Origin: an uncultured Zetaproteobacteria bacterium
Lineage (GTDB): Bacteria; Pseudomonadota; Zetaproteobacteria; Mariprofundales; Mariprofundaceae
Direction of reading: 5' to 3'
Assembly (NCBI GenBank): GCA_913056285.1
Contig: CAJXNE010000007.1
Location: 1-23,083, forward strand
Length of the DNA stretch: 23,083 nt
This document shows, piece by piece, positions 16,098 to 23,083 of this stretch (positions are counted from its first letter, which is position 1; each line of letters begins with the position of its first letter). Below the pieces are notes generated by a model. That model was not told the origin of the DNA, searched no databases, and saw only the letters and a list, made by a program, of their open reading frames with translations. The position numbers were made by a program, and so were the translations under genes.

Positions 16098-16985
16098 ATG
16101 AAAATAGACGGAACGACAACGATTTACGGGATAATCGGCTGGCCGGTGAAGCATTCGCTTTCACCGCTGTTTCAATCCCGTTTTCTCAAGCAGCATGATA
16201 TCAATGCCGTATACCTGCCTTTTGCAGTGGCACCTGATTTGCTCTACCAGGCCATGGAAGGATTATGGGCGCTGGGTGTGCAGGGATTTAATGTCACGGT
16301 TCCACACAAGGAATCAGTTTTTCAGATGGTTGAAGCAGATGCTGATGCCAGACTGATCGGTGCAGTCAATACTGTTCGACGAGGAGATAGCGGCTGGCTG
16401 GGCACCAATACGGACTGGTTCGGATTCAAGTCGGTGATTGACGGGTTAAAGGTGGATGTTTCGGCGCAACAGGTGGTGCTGTTTGGCGCTGGCGGCACCT
16501 CGCGTGCTGTGCTGCATGCATTGGCCCAACTCAATCCCGCGCAAGTGCATATATGTAATCGTAATCCGGATCGCCTGGCTAGGCTGATTACATCAGCCCG
16601 GTCATCCTACCCTGATTTGAATTGCGTGCCGGTATCCTGGCAGCAGGATGCCGTAAATGCTGCCTGTGCCGATTCGTGCCTGCTAATCAATACAACCAGT
16701 ATCGGACTGCAACCAGAGCAGGATTTTCCGTTCACCCTGTCCGGCCAGGGGGCTGCAATAGATGCAGTCTATAAACCGGATGGGCAAACTGCTTTTACCG
16801 TGGCCGCAAGCCAGGCCGGGTGCCTGTGCGTGGATGGCTTGCCCATGCTGATTGCACAGGGGGCGGCTGCATTTGCCTGGTGGCATGGCTGCCACCATCC
16901 CGATAGCAGTGAAGCTTTGAGATATATGCAATTATATCTTGGCCGTAAAATAAAGCCTTTACCGGGCTGGGAGCAAACAACGTGA
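16098..16985 (+). CDS. aroE: Shikimate dehydrogenase
   Basis: AroE reduces 3-dehydroshikimate to shikimate with NADPH in aromatic amino acid synthesis. The 295-residue product has the shikimate-binding SLSP (20-23), the catalytic lysine Lys71 in FNVTVPHKES, the catalytic aspartate Asp106 in NTDWFGF, the nucleotide-binding glycine loop GAGGTSRAV (130-138) and the NADPH-type NRNP (154-157). The start ATG at 16098 follows ACGGGAC, a weak ribosome binding site. The stop overlaps pilB by four bases (GTGA), so this housekeeping gene is tied to the pilus operon. Length is slightly above the usual 270-290 residues. Confidence 0.95.
   Translation: MKIDGTTTIYGIIGWPVKHSLSPLFQSRFLKQHDINAVYLPFAVAPDLLYQAMEGLWALGVQGFNVTVPHKESVFQMVEADADARLIGAVNTVRRGDSGWLGTNTDWFGFKSVIDGLKVDVSAQQVVLFGAGGTSRAVLHALAQLNPAQVHICNRNPDRLARLITSARSSYPDLNCVPVSWQQDAVNAACADSCLLINTTSIGLQPEQDFPFTLSGQGAAIDAVYKPDGQTAFTVAASQAGCLCVDGLPMLIAQGAAAFAWWHGCHHPDSSEALRYMQLYLGRKIKPLPGWEQTT
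16228..16243 (+). promoter_or_regulatory. Candidate sigma54 (-24/-12) promoter inside aroE
   Basis: TGGCACC, four bases, then TTGCT matches the sigma54 consensus TGGCACG-N4-TTGCW with one mismatch. The GG and GC elements have the required 12-base offset. It lies within aroE, about 750 bases before pilB, on the same strand as the pil genes and PilR. It may be a coding coincidence. Confidence 0.3.
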
Positions 16986-18679
16986 ACCGCTCTCGTCTGG
17001 GAGATATGCTGCTCAGGCAGCAGCGCATCAGCCGTGAACAGATGGAAACGTTGTTGCGTGAAGCCAAATTGAATGGCGATAGCATCACCTCGCAACTGGT
17101 GCAGCAGGGTATGTTTACAGAATCCGAGCTGGCTACATTTCTGGCCAGGTCATTCGGGTGCCCTGCCATTGATCTTAATCAGGTCGAGGTGGATGAGGAG
17201 GCGGCCAAGATCCCGGTGGATGTGCTGCGCAAGCATCTGGCCTTACCGCTGAAACGAAAAGGCAACAAGCTGACACTCGCCGTGGTTGATCCCTACGATA
17301 TCAACAGTCTGGATGAGATTGCTTTTATCAGCGGTTGCAAAATTGATATTGTGGTAGCGGCTGAAAGCCAGCTGAACAAGGCATTGGATGATCTCAGTAA
17401 TAACGACGCTCATTTACAGCAGGTGATGGCCGATCTGGGCGCCATGGATGTTGAAGTTGTTGATACTTCCGAAGAAGATATCGATGAATATTCATTGTCT
17501 GCCGAGATTGAAGCGGCTCCGGTGGTCAGGCTGGTTAATCTGATACTGATGGATGCGATCAAGCGCGGTGCTTCGGATATCCATCTGGAACCCTATGAAA
17601 AAGTGCTACGTGTGCGCTACCGCGTCGATGGCGTGCTGCACGAAATTATGCGACCGAGTCTGGCGATGCGCGATGCCATTGTATCGCGTTTGAAAATTCT
17701 GGCTCGGCTCGATATTTCCGAACGCCGCCTGCCGCAGGACGGACGCATTAAATTGCGCCTGTCGCGTGCCAAGACGGTAGATTTTCGTGTCTCCGTATTG
17801 CCGACGCTGTTCGGCGAAAAAGTGGTGATGCGTCTGCTTGATCCTTCCAGCTTGCAACTGGATATGACCAAGCTGGGGTATGGAAAAAGTTCACTGGCAT
17901 GGCTGAAAGATGCGATTCACATGCCTTACGGTATGGTGCTGGTGACCGGACCGACCGGTTCAGGCAAGACGGTCAGTCTCTATTCGGCTGTGGCTGAACT
18001 GAATAAGCCCGGTGTGAATATTTCTACGGCGGAAGACCCTGTTGAATTTAATTTTATGGGTATCAATCAGGTCAATGTGAATGCGGATATCGGGCTGGAT
18101 TTCCCCGCCGTATTGCGTTCGTTTATGCGCCAGGATCCGGATGTGATTCTGATCGGTGAAATTCGCGATTTCGAAACGGCAGCGATTGGTATCAAGGCTG
18201 CGCTGACCGGGCATCTGGTGCTGGCTACCCTGCATACCAACGATGCCCCTTCGACCATGACGCGTTTGATCAATATGGGTATCGAGTCCTTTCTGGTCGG
18301 TTCTGCCATTAATATGGTTTCTGCCCAGCGTCTGGCGCGACGTATTTGCCCGGATTGCAAATCGGCAGAGCAGATTCCGCCTGCTGCATTGCTGGATGCC
18401 GGCGTGCCGGAAAGCCATCTGGGTGATTATCATCCCATGTATGGAAGTGGATGCCAGACTTGTAATGGAACCGGCTATAAGGGTAGAACGGGTATTTATC
18501 AGGTTATGCCGGTTTTTGATGAAATCCGTGAAGCGGTTTATGCTGGCGAGAATTCAGACAAGATCAATGCTATTGCAGTCGCACATGGTGTGAAAACATT
18601 GCGAATGGAGGCACTGGAAAAAGTGAAGGCCGGGGATATTTCGCTTGAAGAATGCCTACGGGTTACAGTGGCGGATTGA
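16982..18679 (+). CDS. pilB: Type IV pilus extension ATPase
   Basis: PilB powers pilus polymerisation at the inner membrane. The 565-residue product has an N-terminal region with two MshEN-like repeats (starting RLGDMLLRQQRIS at 5 and SITSQLVQQG at 34), then the secretion ATPase domain. That domain has Walker A GPTGSGKT at 323-330, an Asp box STAEDPVE, Walker B-region DPDVILIGEIRD and a His box HLVLATLHTN. A tetracysteine zinc site follows, CPDC (456-459) and CQTC (491-494), characteristic of PilB/GspE and absent from retraction ATPases such as PilT. The GTG start overlaps the aroE stop; GGGAG lies ten bases upstream. Within the cluster, pilC follows after 49 bases. Confidence 0.96.
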   Translation: MNRSRLGDMLLRQQRISREQMETLLREAKLNGDSITSQLVQQGMFTESELATFLARSFGCPAIDLNQVEVDEEAAKIPVDVLRKHLALPLKRKGNKLTLAVVDPYDINSLDEIAFISGCKIDIVVAAESQLNKALDDLSNNDAHLQQVMADLGAMDVEVVDTSEEDIDEYSLSAEIEAAPVVRLVNLILMDAIKRGASDIHLEPYEKVLRVRYRVDGVLHEIMRPSLAMRDAIVSRLKILARLDISERRLPQDGRIKLRLSRAKTVDFRVSVLPTLFGEKVVMRLLDPSSLQLDMTKLGYGKSSLAWLKDAIHMPYGMVLVTGPTGSGKTVSLYSAVAELNKPGVNISTAEDPVEFNFMGINQVNVNADIGLDFPAVLRSFMRQDPDVILIGEIRDFETAAIGIKAALTGHLVLATLHTNDAPSTMTRLINMGIESFLVGSAINMVSAQRLARRICPDCKSAEQIPPAALLDAGVPESHLGDYHPMYGSGCQTCNGTGYKGRTGIYQVMPVFDEIREAVYAGENSDKINAIAVAHGVKTLRMEALEKVKAGDISLEECLRVTVAD

Positions 18680-18728
18680 TTGCATGGGGGATCGATAATG
18701 AGACGCGGCAGACGGTGGTGAATAGCTG

Positions 18729-19922
18729 ATGGCGATGTTTATATGGCAGGCAAAAAACAAGCAGGGCGCAGCCCAAAGTGGAGAGATGGAGGCGCCTAAT
18801 CGTGAAATTGCCGCTGCAATATTGCGACGTAAGGGGCTGGTCGACGTCAAAGCGAAGAAAAAGCCGATTGAAATCAACCTTTTTCCCGAGAAAGTCGATG
18901 ACAAGGATATTTCCGTGTTCTTCCGTCAGCTTTCGACCATGATTAATGCAGGTCTGCCACTGGTGCAGTGTTTTGAACTGGCCGAGCGTGGTACCGAGAA
19001 AAAAGCCATGGTCAAGCTGTTGGGTGATGTGCGCCAGAGCCTCGAAGGCGGTAATCCGCTGGGTGAAACCATGCGCAAGTTTCCTGAAGCGTTTGATCGC
19101 CTCACTTGCGCTTTGGTGGAAGCTGGTGAGCAGGGCGGCATTCTCGATACGATTCTGTTGCGATTGTGTACGTACAAGGAAAAAGCTCTGAGTCTGAAAG
19201 CGAAAATAAAATCAGCGATGGTATACCCGATTGCCATTCTGGTGGTCTCTTTCATTGTGACATCTATTCTGATGATTTTCGTGATTCCGGTATTTAGCGA
19301 GATGTTTGCCGATTTGGGCGGCGAACTGCCTTTGCCAACCCAGGTTGCGATGGGTATATCCGATGTTTTTGTGAACTTCTGGTATGTTGTCGTTGGTGCG
19401 CCAATTGCGCTGGTGTTTATTGTCCGATCTATATACAAGACGCCAAAGGGACACTATCAACTGGATAAGTTGATGCTGGCTTTACCTGTGCTTGGTGATG
19501 TGTTGCGCAAAGCCTCTGTGGCTCGTTTCTGTCGCACCTTTTCCACCCTCAGTGCTGCCGGCGTACCGATTCTGGACGCGCTGGATACGGTAGCTGAAAC
19601 AGCTGGCAATGTTGTGATTGAAGAAGTCATTTTATCGTCCAAGGATTCGATTTCACAAGGCCAGACGCTGACTGCGCCACTGGAAGCCAGTAAAATTTTC
19701 CCCATTATGGTGACGCAGATGATTTCTATCGGTGAGCAGACCGGCAGTCTGGAAGAAATGCTGGGCAAGATTGCCGACTTTTATGAGGAAGAGGTGGATA
19801 CGGCAGTTGATAATATGCAGCAATTGATGGAGCCGATTATCATGGCTTTTCTCGGTGTTGTGATTGGTGGGTTGGTGATTTCCATGTATCTGCCTATCTT
19901 CCAGATGGCCTCTCTCGTCTGA
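18729..19922 (+). CDS. pilC: Type IV pilus inner-membrane platform protein
   Basis: PilC is the polytopic platform on which PilB acts. The 397-residue protein has two T2SSF domains: residues about 60-183 (FFRQLSTMINAGLPL, ALVEAGEQGGILD) and about 263-385 (FCRTFSTLSAAGVPIL, MISIGEQTGSLEEML). Membrane helices lie near 165-189, 215-234 and 369-390, the standard arrangement. The conserved GEQ glutamates are present in both repeats. It starts at ATG 18729; GGTGG upstream is a modest ribosome binding site, and a second ATG lies six bases later. The length is near the usual 400 residues. Confidence 0.95.
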   Translation: MAMFIWQAKNKQGAAQSGEMEAPNREIAAAILRRKGLVDVKAKKKPIEINLFPEKVDDKDISVFFRQLSTMINAGLPLVQCFELAERGTEKKAMVKLLGDVRQSLEGGNPLGETMRKFPEAFDRLTCALVEAGEQGGILDTILLRLCTYKEKALSLKAKIKSAMVYPIAILVVSFIVTSILMIFVIPVFSEMFADLGGELPLPTQVAMGISDVFVNFWYVVVGAPIALVFIVRSIYKTPKGHYQLDKLMLALPVLGDVLRKASVARFCRTFSTLSAAGVPILDALDTVAETAGNVVIEEVILSSKDSISQGQTLTAPLEASKIFPIMVTQMISIGEQTGSLEEMLGKIADFYEEEVDTAVDNMQQLMEPIIMAFLGVVIGGLVISMYLPIFQMASLV

Positions 19923-19955
19923 TCAGATTCTCGCTACTCGCGGATTCCCGATAAT

Positions 19956-21515
19956 ATGCGTCTGATTCTGTATCGCGCTTTGGCGGCCATTGTGATTGCC
20001 ATGGTGATATTGCAGTGGATTTACCCTGCCTCAGAGGTAGCTCAGCAACAGCTACTGATTACAATAGGTGTGCTGTTTCTGCTGTTGCTGTTGATGCAAA
20101 TAGCGCTGACATCGAGTCACATATCCGAGCAGAATCAATGGGTTTTCCAGTATGTTTCCGATACCACGCTGGCCAGCGTGCTGATTTTTGCCAGCGGCGG
20201 CGTATTCAGTCCATTTTCATTCCTGTATGGTTTAATTATTATTGCATCAGGCTTGCATGCGCGCCGTCTGTTGCCCATTGCCATCAGTATCCTTTCCTGC
20301 TCGGGTTATTTGTCCGCCGTCTATGGCGAAGCATGGCTGGTTCGCACTGAAAGCTTAAATACACAGCAGGCGCTACATATTCTGTTGCAGGTTTCTGCAC
20401 TGCTTTTGGTGGGCGGCGTGATGGCCTATATCGCCAGACGTCATGCCAGTTTGCGTGCTCAGAGTGCTCAAGCCGTTCGGCAGCACAGGAAACTCAAGGA
20501 TTTACACGATCAAATTATGTCCGAAATGGCGGAAGGCGTGATTGTGCTGGACAGGGATCTGCATGTCAGTGATATGAACGTGGCAGCCCGATTATTATTA
20601 GGCGGCACGTCGGTCGCGAGATTGTTGCGTATTCCGGCCCTTGAGATGTTTTTTAAACAGTCGGGACTGTCTGCATTTCAGTGTGAGTTTGAGGATACGG
20701 CGGTTCACGCAACGGAAGATGCGAAACGCACCCTGCTGCTGGTTGTGCGACAACTCTCATCCGACGCGGATGCCACATGGCTGTTGACCATTGTCGATAT
20801 CTCCGAAGTCAGACGCCTGGAACGACAACTGCTGCAGCAGGAAAAAATGGCATTGCTCGGTAATATGGCGGCCATGCTGGCGCATGAAATCCGCAATCCC
20901 ATTCAGACCATGGCGCAGGGGCTGGAGATTATGGCCATGAAACCGGACAGTCGGTCGACCATGCAGGATATTTTGCATGAAGAAACATTACGCCTGAACA
21001 GGCTGGTCGGGATGATGCTGGACTACGCCAAACCGTTGCAGCCGGAGCCGGCATTAACTTATCTGCCGGAAGTGATCAGGCAGGCTCTGGCGCAGGTGGA
21101 GATCGCATATCGGGAGCAGGTGCACTGGCGGTGCGAAGTTGATGAACTGGTGCTGGACGGAGACCATGTCCGTCTGGTGCTGGATAATCTGTTGTCCAAT
21201 GCGCTGGCCAATCGCCGCTCTGAAAGCGCTGTCGAAGTGATGCTGGACGCGAATGACATGGATTGGACGCTCAGCGTATGCAATGAGGGCGATTTGGCGG
21301 ATAATATCCGCGACAAATTATTTGAACCGTTTGTGACTGGCCGCTCCAGCGGCATCGGTCTGGGTCTGGCGACCGTGCGGCAGGTGTGTGCGGCCAATGG
21401 CTGGAAAGTAAAACTTGATACTGACGCAGGCAGGGTCTGTTTTCAGATCAGCGGGCCGGTGCAAACGGACATGCCCCAGCTTGATGAATATGCGATGGAG
21501 ACGAAACATGGCTGA
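19956..21515 (+). CDS. pilS: Pilus sensor histidine kinase PilS
   Basis: The 519-residue kinase has an N-terminal membrane region to about residue 160, likely six helices as in PilS, a PAS-like linker (about 185-285), then the kinase core. The phosphorylated histidine is His310 in AHEIRNPIQT. The ATP-binding part has the N box DNLLSNA (410-416), a G1 box with CNEGD in place of the more common D-x-G form (a variant seen in other kinases), LFEPF (455-459) and the glycine loop GIGLGLATV (466-474). In Pseudomonas PilS senses membrane PilA and signals to PilR. It overlaps pilR by eight bases, and 33 bases separate it from pilC. Confidence 0.92.
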   Translation: MRLILYRALAAIVIAMVILQWIYPASEVAQQQLLITIGVLFLLLLLMQIALTSSHISEQNQWVFQYVSDTTLASVLIFASGGVFSPFSFLYGLIIIASGLHARRLLPIAISILSCSGYLSAVYGEAWLVRTESLNTQQALHILLQVSALLLVGGVMAYIARRHASLRAQSAQAVRQHRKLKDLHDQIMSEMAEGVIVLDRDLHVSDMNVAARLLLGGTSVARLLRIPALEMFFKQSGLSAFQCEFEDTAVHATEDAKRTLLLVVRQLSSDADATWLLTIVDISEVRRLERQLLQQEKMALLGNMAAMLAHEIRNPIQTMAQGLEIMAMKPDSRSTMQDILHEETLRLNRLVGMMLDYAKPLQPEPALTYLPEVIRQALAQVEIAYREQVHWRCEVDELVLDGDHVRLVLDNLLSNALANRRSESAVEVMLDANDMDWTLSVCNEGDLADNIRDKLFEPFVTGRSSGIGLGLATVRQVCAANGWKVKLDTDAGRVCFQISGPVQTDMPQLDEYAMETKHG

Positions 21516-22902
21516 AATTCTGCTGGTGGAAGATGAAGCGAATGCGCGCAAGGTGTTATGCATGGGGCTGGAGTTGCAGGGCCATCAGGTTTGTGGCTGC
21601 GCCTCGCCTGCTGAAGCTGCGCAGCAATTGCAGGATCGGGCTTTCGATGTGGTGCTGACCGATTTGCGCATGGAAGGGCGTGATGCGGGGCTGGATGTGA
21701 TCAGCATGGTCAGAACGCAGCAACCGAAGGCGCGGGTGTTGTTGTTGACCGCCTATGCCAGCACCGATACAGCGGTTACGGCCATGAAGCAGGGGGCTTT
21801 TGATTATCTTACCAAACCTGTATCGGGTGAAGAATTGGCCTCGGCAGTCGAACGGGCGTTGTTTGATGCGGCGTCTGAAACAACGCGTCAGGCGGAGTAT
21901 TCCGTAGCGGGTGAAACGGCGTTGGCAGAAGCAGATCCAGGCCCAACAGAGACGATGCTGCTCGGCGATTCTGAGCCGATGCAACGGGTGCGTGATCGCT
22001 TAAAACGGGCGGCGAAATCTGAGGCTACAGTACTGATTTCCGGTGAGTCAGGAACAGGGAAAGAGTTGGCTGCACGTTTTGTGCATGCATGTTCCGGTCG
22101 CGCCAATGAAGCCTTTATTCCGGTGCATTGCGGCGCCATTCCCGAAGGCTTGTTTGAATCCGAATTATTTGGCCATCGCAAGGGGGCGTTTACAGGGGCG
22201 GACAGAGATCGTTCCGGTCTGGTTGAGTCGGCCAATGGCGGCACCCTGTTTCTGGATGAAGTCGGAGAGTTGCCAGCATCGGTTCAGGTCAAACTGCTCA
22301 GGGTGTTACAGGAGAAACGGGTTCGCCGGGTTGGCGAGGATCGCGAACATCATGTGGATGTGCGGGTGATTGCAGCGACCAATCGTGATTTACAGGTGGA
22401 AGTGCAACAGGGCAATTTTCGCGAGGATTTGTTTTTTCGGCTGAACGTGGTGCCAGTGCATATGCCGCCGCTCAGGCAGATCAGGGAGGATATTCCATTG
22501 CTGGCCAACGCGATTGTGCGTCAGTATGGCGAGGGGCGCGCCCGGCTTGACGATGGTTGCCTGAGGAAACTGGCGTCCATGCCGTTTATGGGCAATGTCC
22601 GGGAACTGGAAAACCTGTTGCAGCGTATGCTGGTATTGTCTGAAGATCATCATCTGGATGTGAGCTTACTGGAGGAAATGTATGCCGGTTCAGAATGTGC
22701 TGACGCTGTTTCATTGCAAGGCATGCAGCAGCAGGGCGGTGATCTGGATGGATGGGTGGCGGCCATTGAGCAGCGTTTGATTGATGAGGCGCTGGCCAGA
22801 ACCGGAGGCAATATTACCAAAGCAGCCACGGAACTGGGTATTAGTTTCCGCTCGCTGCGCTATCGTTTGAAAAAGGGGAATGTGGCGGACGAAGAAATAT
22901 GA
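21508..22902 (+). CDS. pilR: Sigma54-dependent response regulator PilR
   Basis: This NtrC-family activator is the partner of PilS; in Pseudomonas it turns on pilA with sigma54. The 464-residue product has a receiver domain with phosphoacceptor Asp52 (LTDLRM) and Lys103, then a AAA+ domain with Walker A GESGTGKE (179-186), GAFTGA (226-231), the loop that contacts sigma54, and Walker B FLDE. A Fis-type helix-turn-helix at the C-terminus contains GGNITKAATELGISFRSLRYRL. I chose ATG 21508 because it begins MAEILLVEDE and has GGAG seven bases upstream; a longer frame starting at 21415 is only read-through of pilS. The intact GAFTGA predicts true sigma54 activation. Confidence 0.95.
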   Translation: MAEILLVEDEANARKVLCMGLELQGHQVCGCASPAEAAQQLQDRAFDVVLTDLRMEGRDAGLDVISMVRTQQPKARVLLLTAYASTDTAVTAMKQGAFDYLTKPVSGEELASAVERALFDAASETTRQAEYSVAGETALAEADPGPTETMLLGDSEPMQRVRDRLKRAAKSEATVLISGESGTGKELAARFVHACSGRANEAFIPVHCGAIPEGLFESELFGHRKGAFTGADRDRSGLVESANGGTLFLDEVGELPASVQVKLLRVLQEKRVRRVGEDREHHVDVRVIAATNRDLQVEVQQGNFREDLFFRLNVVPVHMPPLRQIREDIPLLANAIVRQYGEGRARLDDGCLRKLASMPFMGNVRELENLLQRMLVLSEDHHLDVSLLEEMYAGSECADAVSLQGMQQQGGDLDGWVAAIEQRLIDEALARTGGNITKAATELGISFRSLRYRLKKGNVADEEI

Positions 22903-23083
22903 TGGCATGTGCGGCATTTCTGCTGGGACTCATGGTTGGGAGTTTTTCCAATGTGTGCGTGTATCGCATTCCCCGGCATGAGTCGATTGCTTTTCCTGGC
23001 AGTCATTGTCCTGCTTGTGGTCATGCGATTGCGCCGTACGACAATATCCCGCTGTTGTCCTGGCTGATGCTGGCTGGGCGCTG
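22899..23083 (+). CDS. pilD: Prepilin peptidase, 5' part (partial)
   Basis: PilD cleaves and N-methylates prepilins at the inner membrane. Only the first 61 residues are in the window. They show a first hydrophobic segment, then GSFSNVCVYRIPRHES, SHCPACGHAI with the first CxxC pair of the zinc site, and DNIPLLSWL, all hallmarks of the N-terminal methyltransferase-side domain. The catalytic aspartates of the peptidase lie beyond the edge. The ATG at 22899 overlaps the pilR stop by four bases (ATGA); a second ATG follows immediately at 22902. No strong ribosome binding site is visible, so coupling to pilR is likely. Confidence 0.93.
   Translation, partial: MMACAAFLLGLMVGSFSNVCVYRIPRHESIAFPGSHCPACGHAIAPYDNIPLLSWLMLAGR

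Noticed and set aside
21415..21507. Upstream extension of pilR
   Set aside because: The extra residues are pilS sequence in another frame; the receiver domain begins at ATG 21508 with a ribosome binding site.

Overview
The window reads as a dense piece of chromosome from a Gram-negative bacterium of the Pseudomonadota. The ATP synthase subunits resemble gamma/beta-proteobacterial ones, the atp cluster is followed by glmU-glmS as in Enterobacteria, and type IV pilus assembly genes follow. A Zetaproteobacterium-like (Mariprofundus-type) host would fit this mix, but that is a guess from gene order and protein style, not a demonstrated placement. No RNA genes, insertion sequences, CRISPR arrays or phage genes were seen.

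Layout. 1-2329: the 3' part of nuoM and complete nuoN, the end of a complex I operon. 2330-2490: a promoter-bearing gap with a good sigma70-type promoter at 2396-2424. 2491-9368: the complete F1Fo ATP synthase operon atpI-B-E-F-H-A-G-D-C, closed by a strong intrinsic terminator at 9384-9416. 9514-12737: glmU-glmS, overlapping by one base, which make UDP-N-acetylglucosamine for the cell wall and lipopolysaccharide. 12741-14640: a predicted outer-membrane protein (DUF3187-like) and an inner-membrane-anchored GspN-like protein, with no other type II secretion genes. 14668-15854, minus strand: a PilZ-domain protein and a small ATP-grasp ligase overlapping by four bases, AT-richer than the surroundings. 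15855-16097: a divergent intergenic region. 16098-23083: aroE, pilB, pilC, pilS, pilR and the start of pilD, nearly all overlapping or closely spaced.

The genes fall into three jobs: energy conservation (complex I and ATP synthase share the proton gradient), envelope precursor supply (glmU-glmS), and surface machinery. The pil block encodes the extension ATPase, platform protein, prepilin peptidase and the two-component system that activates sigma54-dependent pilin transcription. The PilZ-ATP-grasp pair is the least explained part of the window and the best candidate for an undescribed system: a probable c-di-GMP receptor translationally coupled to a carboxylate-amine/thiol-type ligase of unknown substrate, next to a pilus locus. 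A near-consensus sigma54 promoter inside aroE raises the possibility that PilR drives its own pilBCSRD cluster.
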